NCBI RefSeq assembly: GCF_011694515.1
Contig: NZ_CP050192.1
Coordinates: 4,658,527 to 4,722,526 of the forward strand
DNA length: 64,000 nucleotides
Source: Mycobacterium sp. DL592
GTDB lineage: Bacteria > Actinomycetota > Actinomycetes > Mycobacteriales > Mycobacteriaceae
Direction: 5' to 3'
The notes under the pieces were generated by a model. It was not told the DNA's origin and did not search any database. It saw only the letters and a program-made list of their open reading frames with translations. Of the stretch, positions 7,512-16,082 are shown piece after piece. Both the position numbers and the translations under genes were made by a program. Position 1 is the first letter of the stretch. Each line of letters starts with the position of its first letter.

Positions 7512-8908
7512 GCGACTTCCCACCAGGCAAGTGGTCGCCGATACTAGTGGGCCACCAGTGGCCAAGTGCCGCTGCACTTCAGGTTATTGCCGGCGCGAGC
7601 GCGAACCGCGCAAAGAGTGCGTCGGACCTTGAAACCTACGCCAACCTTCTGCGTTCCACTCGAACTGGACCTCTCGGTGCGCAGGAGGGAGTCACCGCCG
7701 ATGCCACACGCGATAGATTTCAATTGGGTGAGAACCTCTCCCGGGATGTCGCCGAAACGAACGCGGCCAAGGCGGGGGCCTATCGATCCGCGCATACGTG
7801 GATCTCTGACCTACGCGCGGCGCTGACAGACATCGCGTCACGAGGCAACGCCGCCATCGAAACGATCCAGGCTTCGGATGCTCCGGCCGCAATCAAGCTA
7901 TCCAGGATCGTGGATGTCATCGCCGAGGCTCAGATGGACTCCAACGTCAAGGCTAGCGCCCATGCCGCGAATCTAAACTCTGCCATCCAAGGGATCCTCC
8001 TTCGGCAAGGATTCGAGCCCTCTGCAACGGAATTCGCGCGCAGTCACGGCGTAAACCTCGACCGTGCGTGGGGGTCGCCGGACAGAGACGCCATCCGCCG
8101 CGACGTAACTACGACGCTAGGCGGCCCAAACCTCGCCGAGGGGGGAACAGCCGAAGCTATCCAGCGAGGGCGGCAGAGCAACTTCGGCAACGCATCATCC
8201 CCCGGCAGCGCCTCGAACGGGGGCCCTGCTGCGTCCCAGACGGCGACCGCAATCAGTGGCGGCACAACCTCTATGGCAGGCGTCGACCGACCCGTCTCAT
8301 CGACGGCATCGAACGTGAGCGCGGCGACTGCTGATTCGGGGCAGGTAAATATGCCCAACGTGTTGACCCGAGGTTCTGCAGCGCTCGGACCCAGCTCGCT
8401 CCCTCCAACTTCTCAATTGCCAACATCATCAGTCCCGGCAGGATCGCCTGGCGCAGGCGGCATTGCGGTACCTCCGCAGTCCGCAGTCTCGACACCGTCG
8501 GCCACTGCTGCACTCGGTGGCCGCGGCACCTCTCTCCCATCCGCCCCCACCAACGCCCTCTCCCCCGAAGGCTTCGCCCAGAACTTCAACGCGGGCACGC
8601 AGGCAGGCTCTCCGATGTCGGCCGGTAGCGAGGCGCTGTCCACTAGCGCGATGCACGCCATGCAACCGCAGGCCCCGATACACCCCGAAGCGATGTCCAC
8701 CCCGATGGCGCCCACCACACCTTCTGCAGGTGTGCCGGTCTTCGAAACCGCCCACGCTGCAACACCTGTCGAGGCACCCGCCCCAACGCCCGTCGCCGAG
8801 GCGCCGCAGACCGTCGTCGCCGCCGCCCCGGCAGCCGCCGCGCCCGTTATTCAGCCGCCCATCGCGGCGGCTGCCGGGGGTGGGCCTTATACACATCGAC
8901 AACCCTGA
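7508..8908 (+). CDS. Ala/Pro-rich ESX-substrate-like protein, N-terminal part; frame breaks near 8880
   Basis: As read, 466 aa. Residues 1-200 are helical and begin with GHQWPSAAALQ, reminiscent of type VII secretion target N-termini. Residues 210-455 are a low-complexity Ser/Ala/Pro/Thr linker. The frame then ends at TGA 8908 after a G-rich run (8876-8886), while the +1-related frame continues with a compact conserved-looking domain to 9321. Together they would make a protein of about 604 aa. A single missing base in the G run would explain the break, as either a sequencing error or a real frameshift. The low-GC N-terminal half and high-GC C-terminal half suggest a mosaic gene. Probably secreted or surface associated; function unknown. 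Confidence 0.55.
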   Translation: MSDFPPGKWSPILVGHQWPSAAALQVIAGASANRAKSASDLETYANLLRSTRTGPLGAQEGVTADATRDRFQLGENLSRDVAETNAAKAGAYRSAHTWISDLRAALTDIASRGNAAIETIQASDAPAAIKLSRIVDVIAEAQMDSNVKASAHAANLNSAIQGILLRQGFEPSATEFARSHGVNLDRAWGSPDRDAIRRDVTTTLGGPNLAEGGTAEAIQRGRQSNFGNASSPGSASNGGPAASQTATAISGGTTSMAGVDRPVSSTASNVSAATADSGQVNMPNVLTRGSAALGPSSLPPTSQLPTSSVPAGSPGAGGIAVPPQSAVSTPSATAALGGRGTSLPSAPTNALSPEGFAQNFNAGTQAGSPMSAGSEALSTSAMHAMQPQAPIHPEAMSTPMAPTTPSAGVPVFETAHAATPVEAPAPTPVAEAPQTVVAAAPAAAAPVIQPPIAAAAGGGPYTHRQP

Positions 8909-8961
8909 CCGCCGCCTACACCCCAGGCCAGTTCATCCCCAAAGCCGAAGACTGCGAACCG

Positions 8962-9321
8962 GTGCCGATGTCCATCCGCGCCCGCCAGACACCGGCCGTC
9001 GAGGATCTCGGCTGGGAACTCGTGCAGGCCACCAAGTGGCGCGACGGCCTTCCCCGGCTGGCCCACACGCTGGCCAAAGCCACCTCGACTGGCACCGGCT
9101 ACCTTGATTCCGAGGTCGAGCTGCTCCACGAACACCTCGCCGCCGTGGCCCGCCAGGTTCTGGGTGACTACCCCGACACGATCGACGCCGCTAAGGTCGG
9201 CAACTGGCAGCTGCTAGCCACCATCGACGCCCTGATCAAGGGCGAAAAGACCAGCGCCAACTACCACTTTGCCTGGTTTCAGGCCGTTAACCTGGCAGCC
9301 CGAGGGGAGGAGCGCCGATGA
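8962..9321 (+). CDS. C-terminal domain continuing the frameshifted 7508 gene
   Basis: From ATG 8962 this reads 119 aa, but the same frame is open back to about 8880, where it begins with LYTSTTLTAAYTPGQFIPKA. It therefore looks like the C-terminal domain of the upstream gene rather than a separate gene. It is a folded, helical domain (DLGWELVQATKWRDGLPRL, later ALIKGEKTSANYHFAWFQAV), similar in feel to the DUF5631-type domain of mycobacterial ESX-linked proteins such as Rv3899c, though I cannot confirm that. No ribosome-binding site precedes 8962. It overlaps the next gene by 4 nt. Confidence 0.5.
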   Translation: MPMSIRARQTPAVEDLGWELVQATKWRDGLPRLAHTLAKATSTGTGYLDSEVELLHEHLAAVARQVLGDYPDTIDAAKVGNWQLLATIDALIKGEKTSANYHFAWFQAVNLAARGEERR

Positions 9322-10292
9322 CCGAAGGCCAGCTCGCCGCGAGCGCGGGCCACTACCTGCAGGCCAACGCGATGAACGCCCCGCCGCCTCCCATCACCTC
9401 GGACCCGCTGGTTGCCGGCGCAACCCCGATCGAACAGCTGCTCCGAGTGCTGGGCCTGGCCGCCAATCTGGGCGACCCCAAGGACAACGCCGAGAGCCTC
9501 GAAGAGCACGCCAAACGTGACGCCAAGACCGCCGAGGCCGCCGCTAAATTCCCCGCCCAGGACGAGGCCGCCTCAGCTGAGATGAAAGGCGTTGCAGCCC
9601 AAGGCGATGCCTCGCAGATGGCTCAGCAGCTGCCGCAGATGGCCTCCGGTATCGCCGGCGCACTGGCCGGTGCGATGGGTGGCGCACTGCAACCCCTGGC
9701 CCAGATTCCCCAGCAGGTCGCCCAGGGCGCGCAGCAGGCCATGCAGGCCGGCATGGGGATGATGCAGCAGGCCGGTGGCTCAGCCGCCGAGCTGGACAAG
9801 GCCAGCCTCTCCGAGCTTCCCCTGGACGAATATGGCGCGGATGCAGGCGAATTCGGGGGCGCAGGCGGCGGCGGGTCAGCAGGCGGCGGTGGCGGCGGCG
9901 GGTTCGGCGGTACCGCGCCCACCGCGATGCTCGGCCCGCCCCCGGTCCCGTCCGCCGGCACGTCACCGTCAGCCGCGCCCGCGATGGCGACATCGCCGCC
10001 CGTCACACCGACTTCGGCGTCGACCCCGGCAGGCGGGATGTCCGGCATGCCGATGGTCCCGCCCGGGGCGATGCACGGCGGCGCCGGCACCGACAAGGAC
10101 GACAAGGCGGCCACCAAACGGGTGTCGGTGCCGAGCATCAGGAACGGTGCACCCGTTCAGGGCCGCATCACCGCACCGCCGCCCGCACCGCCCCAGGTGG
10201 TCAAGAAGGTCGACGGTAAGCCGGTGGCCACCAAGCGGATCGTCGTACCCAACGCCACGCCCACCGACGATCCGCCGGCCGACAACAAATAG
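9318..10292 (+). CDS. Ala/Gly/Pro-rich ESX-secretion-associated-like protein
   Basis: A 324-aa protein. An N-terminal helical part (residues 1-160) includes Ala/Gln-rich helices (MAQQLPQMASGIAGALAGAM and IPQQVAQGAQQAMQAGMGMM). A glycine-rich spacer follows (about 170-200), then a Pro/Thr/Ser linker and a basic Pro-rich tail with two KRxxVP-type repeats. The layout is like that of EspB/EspJ-type secreted proteins, without a WxG motif. It is the last gene of the 6966-10292 operon, coupled by ATGA overlap, and its stop abuts the convergent phosphoesterase gene. Secretion through an ESX system is an inference from layout and neighbours. Confidence 0.55.
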   Translation: MTEGQLAASAGHYLQANAMNAPPPPITSDPLVAGATPIEQLLRVLGLAANLGDPKDNAESLEEHAKRDAKTAEAAAKFPAQDEAASAEMKGVAAQGDASQMAQQLPQMASGIAGALAGAMGGALQPLAQIPQQVAQGAQQAMQAGMGMMQQAGGSAAELDKASLSELPLDEYGADAGEFGGAGGGGSAGGGGGGGFGGTAPTAMLGPPPVPSAGTSPSAAPAMATSPPVTPTSASTPAGGMSGMPMVPPGAMHGGAGTDKDDKAATKRVSVPSIRNGAPVQGRITAPPPAPPQVVKKVDGKPVATKRIVVPNATPTDDPPADNK

Positions 10293-12218
10293 CTACACCC
10301 AGAACTCGTTCATCGGCTGGGCATACTTGTCGTTGTTGGTCAACGGCGTTAGATTGCCCAACGCCAATTCGATGGTGCGCTGCAGGCTGTAGTGGTTGTA
10401 GTAGTCGGTGGCGATGAAAGCCCCGCCTCTCATCCCGTTCGGGTTGGTCGCGCTGGCCAGCGCTCCGGGTGACGGAATCACCACCATCACAACATGATTG
10501 CCGTCATTGCCCAGGCCCAGGGAGATGTTGTTGAAGTCCTCGTCGAAGGTGAGGAACACCGCACTCTTGGTATTGGGGTCGTTCCACAGATCCGAGCTGA
10601 ACACCGTCGACAGCTGCTCCTGCATGAACTTGTCGCCCGCCGCGATGTTGTACTGGTGCGTCGTGAGCTGGCTGACCGCCCAGTTCAGGATTCCGGTCAG
10701 CGACCCCGTGGGCCCTTCCATGTTGGTGGCATCGTCACCGGCGATCCAGTTGAAGGCGGCCACCGATGTCGGATTGCCGTTGTTGAGATCGGTTTTCAGA
10801 GCGGAGATGTCGCGGATCTTCGCAGCGGTCGCCGGGTCGTTGTAGATGTCGGTGAACGCCAGGAACGGGGTGCGGTCATTCGGGGTGGTGTACCCGCCGC
10901 CGCCGTCCTGGTAGGCCGCCCACGACAGACCGTCCTGGTTGATCAGGTTGGGCTCGAGGAAGCATTTCGCGGCGCAGTTGTAGTTCAGTCCGAAGTCCGA
11001 GCCACCCAAGATCGGCCAGTAGTTCGGCATGCTCGGATGGGTCAGGGCGTAGTAGTTCTGCGCGTTTCCGTAGGCGTTGATCAGACTGTTGATGTAGGGC
11101 GCGTTCGGGCTTCCGATGATGTCGCTGGCGGAATGGTTCTCCATGTACACCAGGAAGAGGTGGTCGAGCGATCCGACATTCGAGCTCGGCACCGTCAGCG
11201 GCGCCGGAGCCACGTTGGTCGATTCGACGCTGAACGACACGTTGTCGGCGTAGGCGTTGTTGTAGTTGCCCAGAATCGGATTGAGATCCTTGAAGGTCAC
11301 CACGATCTGCGCGCTGCGGGTGCCCACCGGGACGTAGCCGGTGGTGTCGCGCTCCTGAAAACCGGTTTGTAGCAACCGGTTCAGCGCGGTGACAGGTCCG
11401 ACGTCGGCGCTACCGAGGTAGCCCTTGTTGGCATCGAGAAAGGTGACTTTCACCGATGCCCGGGACGGATCGATCAGGTAGCCACCGAGATCGGCACTCA
11501 ACGCGAACGCCAAACCCGCCGCATTGGGGTCGGCGGTGTGATCGATCGCCGTGGCCGCCCCGCTGAGGTCCACCGTCTGCGACAGCGACGAAGTGGCCAC
11601 GTTGCCGCCGCCGAAGAACTGGTTACCGCCACCTGTCGGGGCGCTCTGCGGGAAGCTGAGGAACGCAGGAAGCGTCGGTCCCTCGGTTCCCAACAGACCC
11701 GGCAGGCGTCGCAGCGTGCCGTACTGGATCACCGTCGGCGTTCCCGTCACCGACCAGCCAGGAATGGTCACCGAGCTGTACCCGGACAACGACGGGTCAC
11801 CTACTTCCGCGCCCGAGTTGACCACCAGGTTGCCGCTGCTGAGCACCGGGGCCGGGGTGGTCACGACGGCCGCGGTGGTGAGCAGGCCGCCGGAGGTGAT
11901 TCGCGCGCTGTGCCCGACCTCGCGGCGGACCACCTCGGTGACGGCGGCGGCCACGGCCTGGGCCGGGGTCGCTGGATCCTGGGGACTGGGGCTGGCACCG
12001 CCGGCCACATAGGCCTGGGCGATCGTCTGGTGCGACGAGGCACTGGCACCGTTGTGCGCCGCCCCGCTACTGCGCGCCGAACTTCCGTGGGTGCTCGACG
12101 AGCCCGAGGTTCCGGTGTCGGCGTTACTGGCCGGCGCGGTGGCGGCAGCGATCGCAAGTCCCACCCCGAGGGCCACTGCCAAACCGCCGACCCGGCCGAC
12201 ATACCTGGCACCACTCAT
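10293..12218 (-). CDS. Secreted phosphoesterase (acid phosphatase/phospholipase C superfamily) with N-terminal beta-sandwich
   Basis: A 641-aa exported protein. A signal peptide of about 35 residues (VGGLAVALGVGLAIAAATAP, then ASNADTG) is followed by a Ser/Ala-rich spacer. Next is a beta-sandwich module (about 130-345, starting NLVVNSGAEVGD) like carbohydrate- or ligand-binding domains of actinobacterial secreted enzymes. The phosphoesterase domain (about 355-641) has DHLFLVYMENHS, a Cys pair in NCAAKC, and FLTFDEDFNN, the metal-binding pattern of this superfamily. ATG 12218 is chosen because it gives a proper signal peptide; the open frame upstream to 12701 runs antisense to the PAP2-kinase gene. 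The substrate may be a phosphomonoester or phospholipid. Confidence 0.75.
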   Translation of the reverse strand: MSGARYVGRVGGLAVALGVGLAIAAATAPASNADTGTSGSSSTHGSSARSSGAAHNGASASSHQTIAQAYVAGGASPSPQDPATPAQAVAAAVTEVVRREVGHSARITSGGLLTTAAVVTTPAPVLSSGNLVVNSGAEVGDPSLSGYSSVTIPGWSVTGTPTVIQYGTLRRLPGLLGTEGPTLPAFLSFPQSAPTGGGNQFFGGGNVATSSLSQTVDLSGAATAIDHTADPNAAGLAFALSADLGGYLIDPSRASVKVTFLDANKGYLGSADVGPVTALNRLLQTGFQERDTTGYVPVGTRSAQIVVTFKDLNPILGNYNNAYADNVSFSVESTNVAPAPLTVPSSNVGSLDHLFLVYMENHSASDIIGSPNAPYINSLINAYGNAQNYYALTHPSMPNYWPILGGSDFGLNYNCAAKCFLEPNLINQDGLSWAAYQDGGGGYTTPNDRTPFLAFTDIYNDPATAAKIRDISALKTDLNNGNPTSVAAFNWIAGDDATNMEGPTGSLTGILNWAVSQLTTHQYNIAAGDKFMQEQLSTVFSSDLWNDPNTKSAVFLTFDEDFNNISLGLGNDGNHVVMVVIPSPGALASATNPNGMRGGAFIATDYYNHYSLQRTIELALGNLTPLTNNDKYAQPMNEFWV

Positions 12219-12326
12219 CACTGTTCCCTTCGCCGCGTCAGTTCTCCTGCGATTGGACACCCCCAACCTTGGGTTCGCGCCAGAATTGACGACCGTGTCT
12301 GAAACCGACCCGGCTACGTTGGGTTG

Positions 12327-13817
12327 ATGAGGTCGCGAAGCTTGCTTGACGCCCAGGGCATCCGTCAGATCACGGGCGGACTGGGAACCCTGGACCGCGA
12401 GGTGTTCGAAGCGGTCGCCGAATCCCCCAGTGTTCTGCTGGACAAGGCCATGCCGATCCTGACGCGGGCGGCCGACCACTCGAAGCTGTGGCTGGGCATC
12501 GCGGCGGCCCTGACTGCGACGGGCTCGCCGTCGGTGCGCCGCGGTGCCGGCCGGGGCGTGGCGACGCTGGCGGTCACCAGCCTGCTGACCAATCAGGTGG
12601 CCAAGAGGGCGTGGAAACGTCCCCGGCCCAATGGCGCCCTGGTGCCGTTGGTGCGGCGGGCCCGCCGGATGCCGACGTCGAACTCGCTGCCGTCGGGGCA
12701 TTCGGCCAGCGCCGCGGCATTCGCGGTCGGCGTCGGGCTCGAAAGCCCGCCGCTGGGGCTGGGGCTGGCGCTGCTGGCCGGGCTAGTCGGCCTGTCGCGG
12801 GTGGCCACCGGGGCCCACTATCCGGGCGACGTGTTCGCCGGCTTCGGGATCGGCGCGGCAATCGGGGTGCTGGGTGGACGGCTGGTGCCGCCCGTCGTCC
12901 CGGCCAAGCTGCCGTCCACCGAGCCGCTTGTCGTCGACGCCCCGCCACGACCCGACGGCGCCGGGGTCGTGCTGGTCGTGAACCCCGCCTCCGGCAGCGG
13001 CAACGGCGCGCGGGTAGTCGACGAGGTCCGCGCGAAGCTGCCCAAGGCCGAGATCGTCGAACTCGGCGAGGACGACACCCCGGAGTCGGTGCTGCGCGAG
13101 GCCGCCCAACGCGCCGAGGTGCTCGCCGTCGGGGGCGGCGACGGCACTGTGGCGTGCGCAGCGGCGGTCGCGGTCGCCGCCGGGCTGCCGTTGGCGGTGT
13201 TCCCGGCCGGCACCTTCAACCACTTCGCCAAGGACATCGGCTGCGACACCGTCGAGCGCACGGTGTCGGCGATCCGCGCCGGCAGCGTCTCCCGTGTGGA
13301 CCTGGTGTGCCTCAACGAGGACCAGACGGTGATCAACACCGCGAGTATCGGGGCCTACCCGAGGTTCGTGCGCACGCGCGAGAAGCTCGAGCACAAGATC
13401 GGCAAACCGCTGGCCGGGCTGTACGCGATGCTGCACACCCTGCGCCGCGAGCAGCCGGTGCGTATCCGCTACGACAACAAGACCCTGCAGACCTCGCTGT
13501 TCTTCCTGGGCAATTCGGTCTACCTGCCGTCGGGGTTCGCCCCGGCGCGGCGCACCAGGCTCGACGACGGGCTGCTCGACGTCCGCATCCTGGAAACCGG
13601 CCGCCGGCTCAGCCGCCTGCGCATCCTCAGCGCGCTGGCGTTGGGCCGACTCGAACGCAGCCCGCTCTACCACGAGATGCAGGTGCCGCAGTTCTCCTTC
13701 GAAGCGGTCGACGGCCCCACTCCGGTGGCCCGTGACGGGGAGGTCGGCAGCACCTACGACAAGGCCAGCTTCACCGCACAGTATCGAGCGCTGCCGGTGT
13801 TCCGCCCGCTGCCGTGA
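12327..13817 (+). CDS. PAP2 phosphatase - diacylglycerol kinase fusion protein
   Basis: A 496-aa fusion. Residues 1-200 form a PAP2 lipid phosphatase with all three motifs: KRAWKRPRP (about 92-100), PSGHSASAA (about 125-133) and SRVATGAHYPGDVFAG (about 155-170). Residues 215-496 form a DAGK/lipid-kinase catalytic domain with VVNPASGSGNG and the nucleotide loop VGGGDGTV (about 272-279). The two halves could in principle dephosphorylate and rephosphorylate a membrane lipid, such as a polyprenyl or diacylglycerol phosphate. This fusion is known in actinobacteria, with no settled function that I recall. ATG 12327 is preferred to TTG 12324. The 3' end overlaps a second, convergent PAP2 gene by 47 nt. 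Confidence 0.85.
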   Translation: MRSRSLLDAQGIRQITGGLGTLDREVFEAVAESPSVLLDKAMPILTRAADHSKLWLGIAAALTATGSPSVRRGAGRGVATLAVTSLLTNQVAKRAWKRPRPNGALVPLVRRARRMPTSNSLPSGHSASAAAFAVGVGLESPPLGLGLALLAGLVGLSRVATGAHYPGDVFAGFGIGAAIGVLGGRLVPPVVPAKLPSTEPLVVDAPPRPDGAGVVLVVNPASGSGNGARVVDEVRAKLPKAEIVELGEDDTPESVLREAAQRAEVLAVGGGDGTVACAAAVAVAAGLPLAVFPAGTFNHFAKDIGCDTVERTVSAIRAGSVSRVDLVCLNEDQTVINTASIGAYPRFVRTREKLEHKIGKPLAGLYAMLHTLRREQPVRIRYDNKTLQTSLFFLGNSVYLPSGFAPARRTRLDDGLLDVRILETGRRLSRLRILSALALGRLERSPLYHEMQVPQFSFEAVDGPTPVARDGEVGSTYDKASFTAQYRALPVFRPLP

Positions 13818-14436
13818 GCGGCCGAGGCGGCACCAGCCGCACGCACAACAGGTAGAACAGGAATCCCAGCGCCCATCCGGCGACGACGTCGGACGGGTGG
13901 TGGACGTTGAGCACCACCCGGCCCACGCCGACCAGGACGATCAGTGCCACCCCGATCAGCGCGAGCGGCAGCCGTAGCCGCCCCGCCACCGGCCACACGA
14001 TGGTGAGGATCGCCAGCACACCGACCATCACGCCCAGGGCGTGCCCGGACGGGAACGACGACGAGGTGGCCTCGGTCATCGCCGTGACCGGCCGGGGCCG
14101 GCCCGCGATCGTCTTAGCGGTTTCGGTGACGAAACCCATCAAGCCGACGCTGACCGCCAGGAACAACGCCGTCCGCATACTGCCGCGCAGCACCGCGATC
14201 ACGATCCACACCAGGGCGATCACCCGAAAACCGGTGGGGCCGAACACGGTGCAGAATAACTGCCAGGAGAACACCCAGCGAGGGCGGCTGATACCGAAGT
14301 CGTAGAACACCCGCAGCGACACGGTGTCGACGGTGTCCAGCCACGCCCAGTTCTGGACGTAGCCGATCCACATCGCGGCGTAGACAATCACCGCACCCAC
14401 GGCCGCGATGACCACCCAGCGGGTTCTCGAAGTCAT
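13771..14436 (-). CDS. PAP2-family integral membrane phosphatase
   Basis: A 221-aa membrane protein with about six hydrophobic helices. The PAP2 signature is intact: KTIAGRPRP (about 108-116), SSSFPSGHALG (about 124-134) and GRVVLNVHHPSDVVAG (about 170-185). It likely removes phosphate from a lipid pyrophosphate or phosphate outside the membrane, for example undecaprenyl pyrophosphate. ATG 14436 gives a first helix at residues 6-25; the frame continues upstream to 14646 but overlaps the sulfatase leader. The 3' end overlaps the PAP2-kinase fusion by 47 nt, so two PAP2 genes meet tail to tail. Confidence 0.8.
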   Translation of the reverse strand: MTSRTRWVVIAAVGAVIVYAAMWIGYVQNWAWLDTVDTVSLRVFYDFGISRPRWVFSWQLFCTVFGPTGFRVIALVWIVIAVLRGSMRTALFLAVSVGLMGFVTETAKTIAGRPRPVTAMTEATSSSFPSGHALGVMVGVLAILTIVWPVAGRLRLPLALIGVALIVLVGVGRVVLNVHHPSDVVAGWALGFLFYLLCVRLVPPRPLTAAGGTPAALDTVR

Positions 14437-14446
14437 CTCCGCGAGG

Positions 14447-14590
14447 GTAACGCCGCGGCGGAAATCCCAGCTCGGAACCGCTGTGGCGTTACGCTCGGCG
14501 CACGGGGCGGGGAAAACCCAGGTAATCGGCCGGAGTGAAACCCTTGCCCCAGACGGCCGGCTCAGGGCAGCCTCGCACCCCGAGGCAAGG
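14447..14590 (+). promoter_or_regulatory. Inverted repeats / possible structured leader upstream of the sulfatase
   Basis: In the 187-bp divergent region between the PAP2 gene and the sulfatase there are two perfect inverted repeats. One is GTAACGCC (14447-14454) with GGCGTTAC (14485-14492). The other is CCTTGCC (14542-14548) with GGCAAGG (14584-14590). The second would form a long-loop hairpin with nested GC-rich pairing in a transcript ending 20 nt before the ribosome-binding site. I could not match it to a known riboswitch. Confidence 0.3.
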
Positions 14591-14623
14591 TTGAACCGGC
14601 AGAATCGAATGGAGGCATCCCGC

Positions 14624-16015
14624 GTGAGCGAGCCGCAACAGGACAACGTGCTGATCGTCCACTGGCATGACCTGGGCCGCTCCCTGGGCGTCTACGGCCA
14701 TCCCGGAATCTCCAGCCCACGCCTGGACCAGCTCGCCGCCGACGGCATCCTGTTCACCCGCGCCCATGCGACCGCACCGCTGTGCTCGCCGTCGCGCGGA
14801 TCACTGTTCACCGGCCGCTACCCGCACAGCAACGGTCTGGTCGGGCTCGCCCATCACGGCTTCGAGTACCGGCCCGGAGTGCGTACGCTGCCCCACATCT
14901 TGCACGAAAATGGTTGGTATTCAGCTCTTTTCGGTATGCAGCATGAAACCTCCTTCCCCGCGCGGCTGGGCTTCGACGAGTTCGACGTCTCCAACTCCTA
15001 CTGCGAGTACGTGGTGCAGCGCGCTCAGGAGTGGCTGGTCGACAGCGCACCCATTGAGGAGGGCATTCCCTTCCTGCTCACCGCCGGGTTCTTCGAGACG
15101 CACCGGCCCTATCCGCGGGACCGCTACGAGCCCGCCGACACCTCCGACGTCGAGGTGCCCGACTCGCTGCCCGACACCCCCGAGGTGCGCGGCGACCTGG
15201 CCGAGTTCTACGGCTCGATCGCCGTCGCCGACGCTGCCGTCGGGCGCCTGCTCGACACGCTGGCCGAGACCGGCCTGGACCAGAGCACCTGGGTGGTGTT
15301 CATGACCGACCACGGCCCGGCCTTCCCGCGCGCGAAGTCCACCTTGTACGACGCGGGCACCGGCATCGCCTTGATCATCCGGCCGCCGCTGCGACTCGGC
15401 CGTCCCGCGCAGGTCTACGACCAACTGTTCAGCGGTGTCGACCTGCTACCCACTCTGCTGGAACTCGTCGGCATCACCCCGGGCGATGACGTCGAAGGCC
15501 TCTCGCACGCCGCCAATCTGGTTGGTGCGCAGGATGATCGACACGAGGTCCGCGATCACGTCTACACCGAGAAGACCTACCACGACTCGTTCGACCCGAT
15601 CCGGGCGATCCGCACCAAGGAGTACAGCTATATCGAGAACTACGCGCAGCGCCCGCTTCTGGACCTGCCGCTGGACATCGAGGAGAGCCCGTCGGGGCAG
15701 GCGGTCGAGCCGCTCATCACCACGCCCCGGCCGCCCCGTGAGCTCTACGACCTGGTGGCCGATCCGACCGAGACGACCAACCTGCTCGTCGGTGAGATCA
15801 CCGACGATGCCGAGAAGGTCGCCGGCGAACTCGCCGCCCGACTCAACGACTGGCGCCAGCAGACCGGCGACGTCATCCCGTCGGATTTCGCCGGGACCCG
15901 CATCGCGGCCCGCTACACCGAGACGTATTTCCAGATCAACGGCATCACGTTGACCAGCCGCTCGGCCATCGCCACCGAGCGTGGCATCGATGATGAAGTT
16001 GGCTTCGCGCAATGA
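14624..16015 (+). CDS. Type I sulfatase (Rv0296c-like)
   Basis: A 463-aa type I sulfatase hydrolysing a sulfate ester. The formylglycine signature is complete in LCSPSRGSLFTGRYPHS (about residues 51-67), where Cys is the residue oxidised by a formylglycine-generating enzyme. Metal-binding regions include an N-terminal HWHDLGRS (replacing the usual DD motif) and FMTDHGPAFPRAK (about 225-237). No signal peptide is visible, so it is probably cytosolic. GTG 14624 is chosen because GGAGG lies 8 nt upstream; the longer frame from 14408 overlaps the PAP2 gene. It heads a run with stf0, cysD and cysNC, so a sulfated trehalose-type molecule is a plausible substrate. In M. tuberculosis the homologue Rv0296c also neighbours stf0. 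Confidence 0.85.
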   Translation: MSEPQQDNVLIVHWHDLGRSLGVYGHPGISSPRLDQLAADGILFTRAHATAPLCSPSRGSLFTGRYPHSNGLVGLAHHGFEYRPGVRTLPHILHENGWYSALFGMQHETSFPARLGFDEFDVSNSYCEYVVQRAQEWLVDSAPIEEGIPFLLTAGFFETHRPYPRDRYEPADTSDVEVPDSLPDTPEVRGDLAEFYGSIAVADAAVGRLLDTLAETGLDQSTWVVFMTDHGPAFPRAKSTLYDAGTGIALIIRPPLRLGRPAQVYDQLFSGVDLLPTLLELVGITPGDDVEGLSHAANLVGAQDDRHEVRDHVYTEKTYHDSFDPIRAIRTKEYSYIENYAQRPLLDLPLDIEESPSGQAVEPLITTPRPPRELYDLVADPTETTNLLVGEITDDAEKVAGELAARLNDWRQQTGDVIPSDFAGTRIAARYTETYFQINGITLTSRSAIATERGIDDEVGFAQ

Positions 16016-16082
16016 TTTTCGTCAAGGCGAGTTAAACCAGGCCCTCGAAGCACGGTGCCGAATGTGCCGTTAGGCTCTGCCC

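Noticed and set aside
14408..14623. Longer N-terminus for the sulfatase
   Set aside because: Overlaps the divergent PAP2 start and promoter region and is not sulfatase-like; GTG 14624 has GGAGG at good spacing.
16068..16080. TTAGGCT upstream of stf0 as a half IdeR box
   Set aside because: Only a half-site with no matching second arm; iron control of stf0 is not supported.
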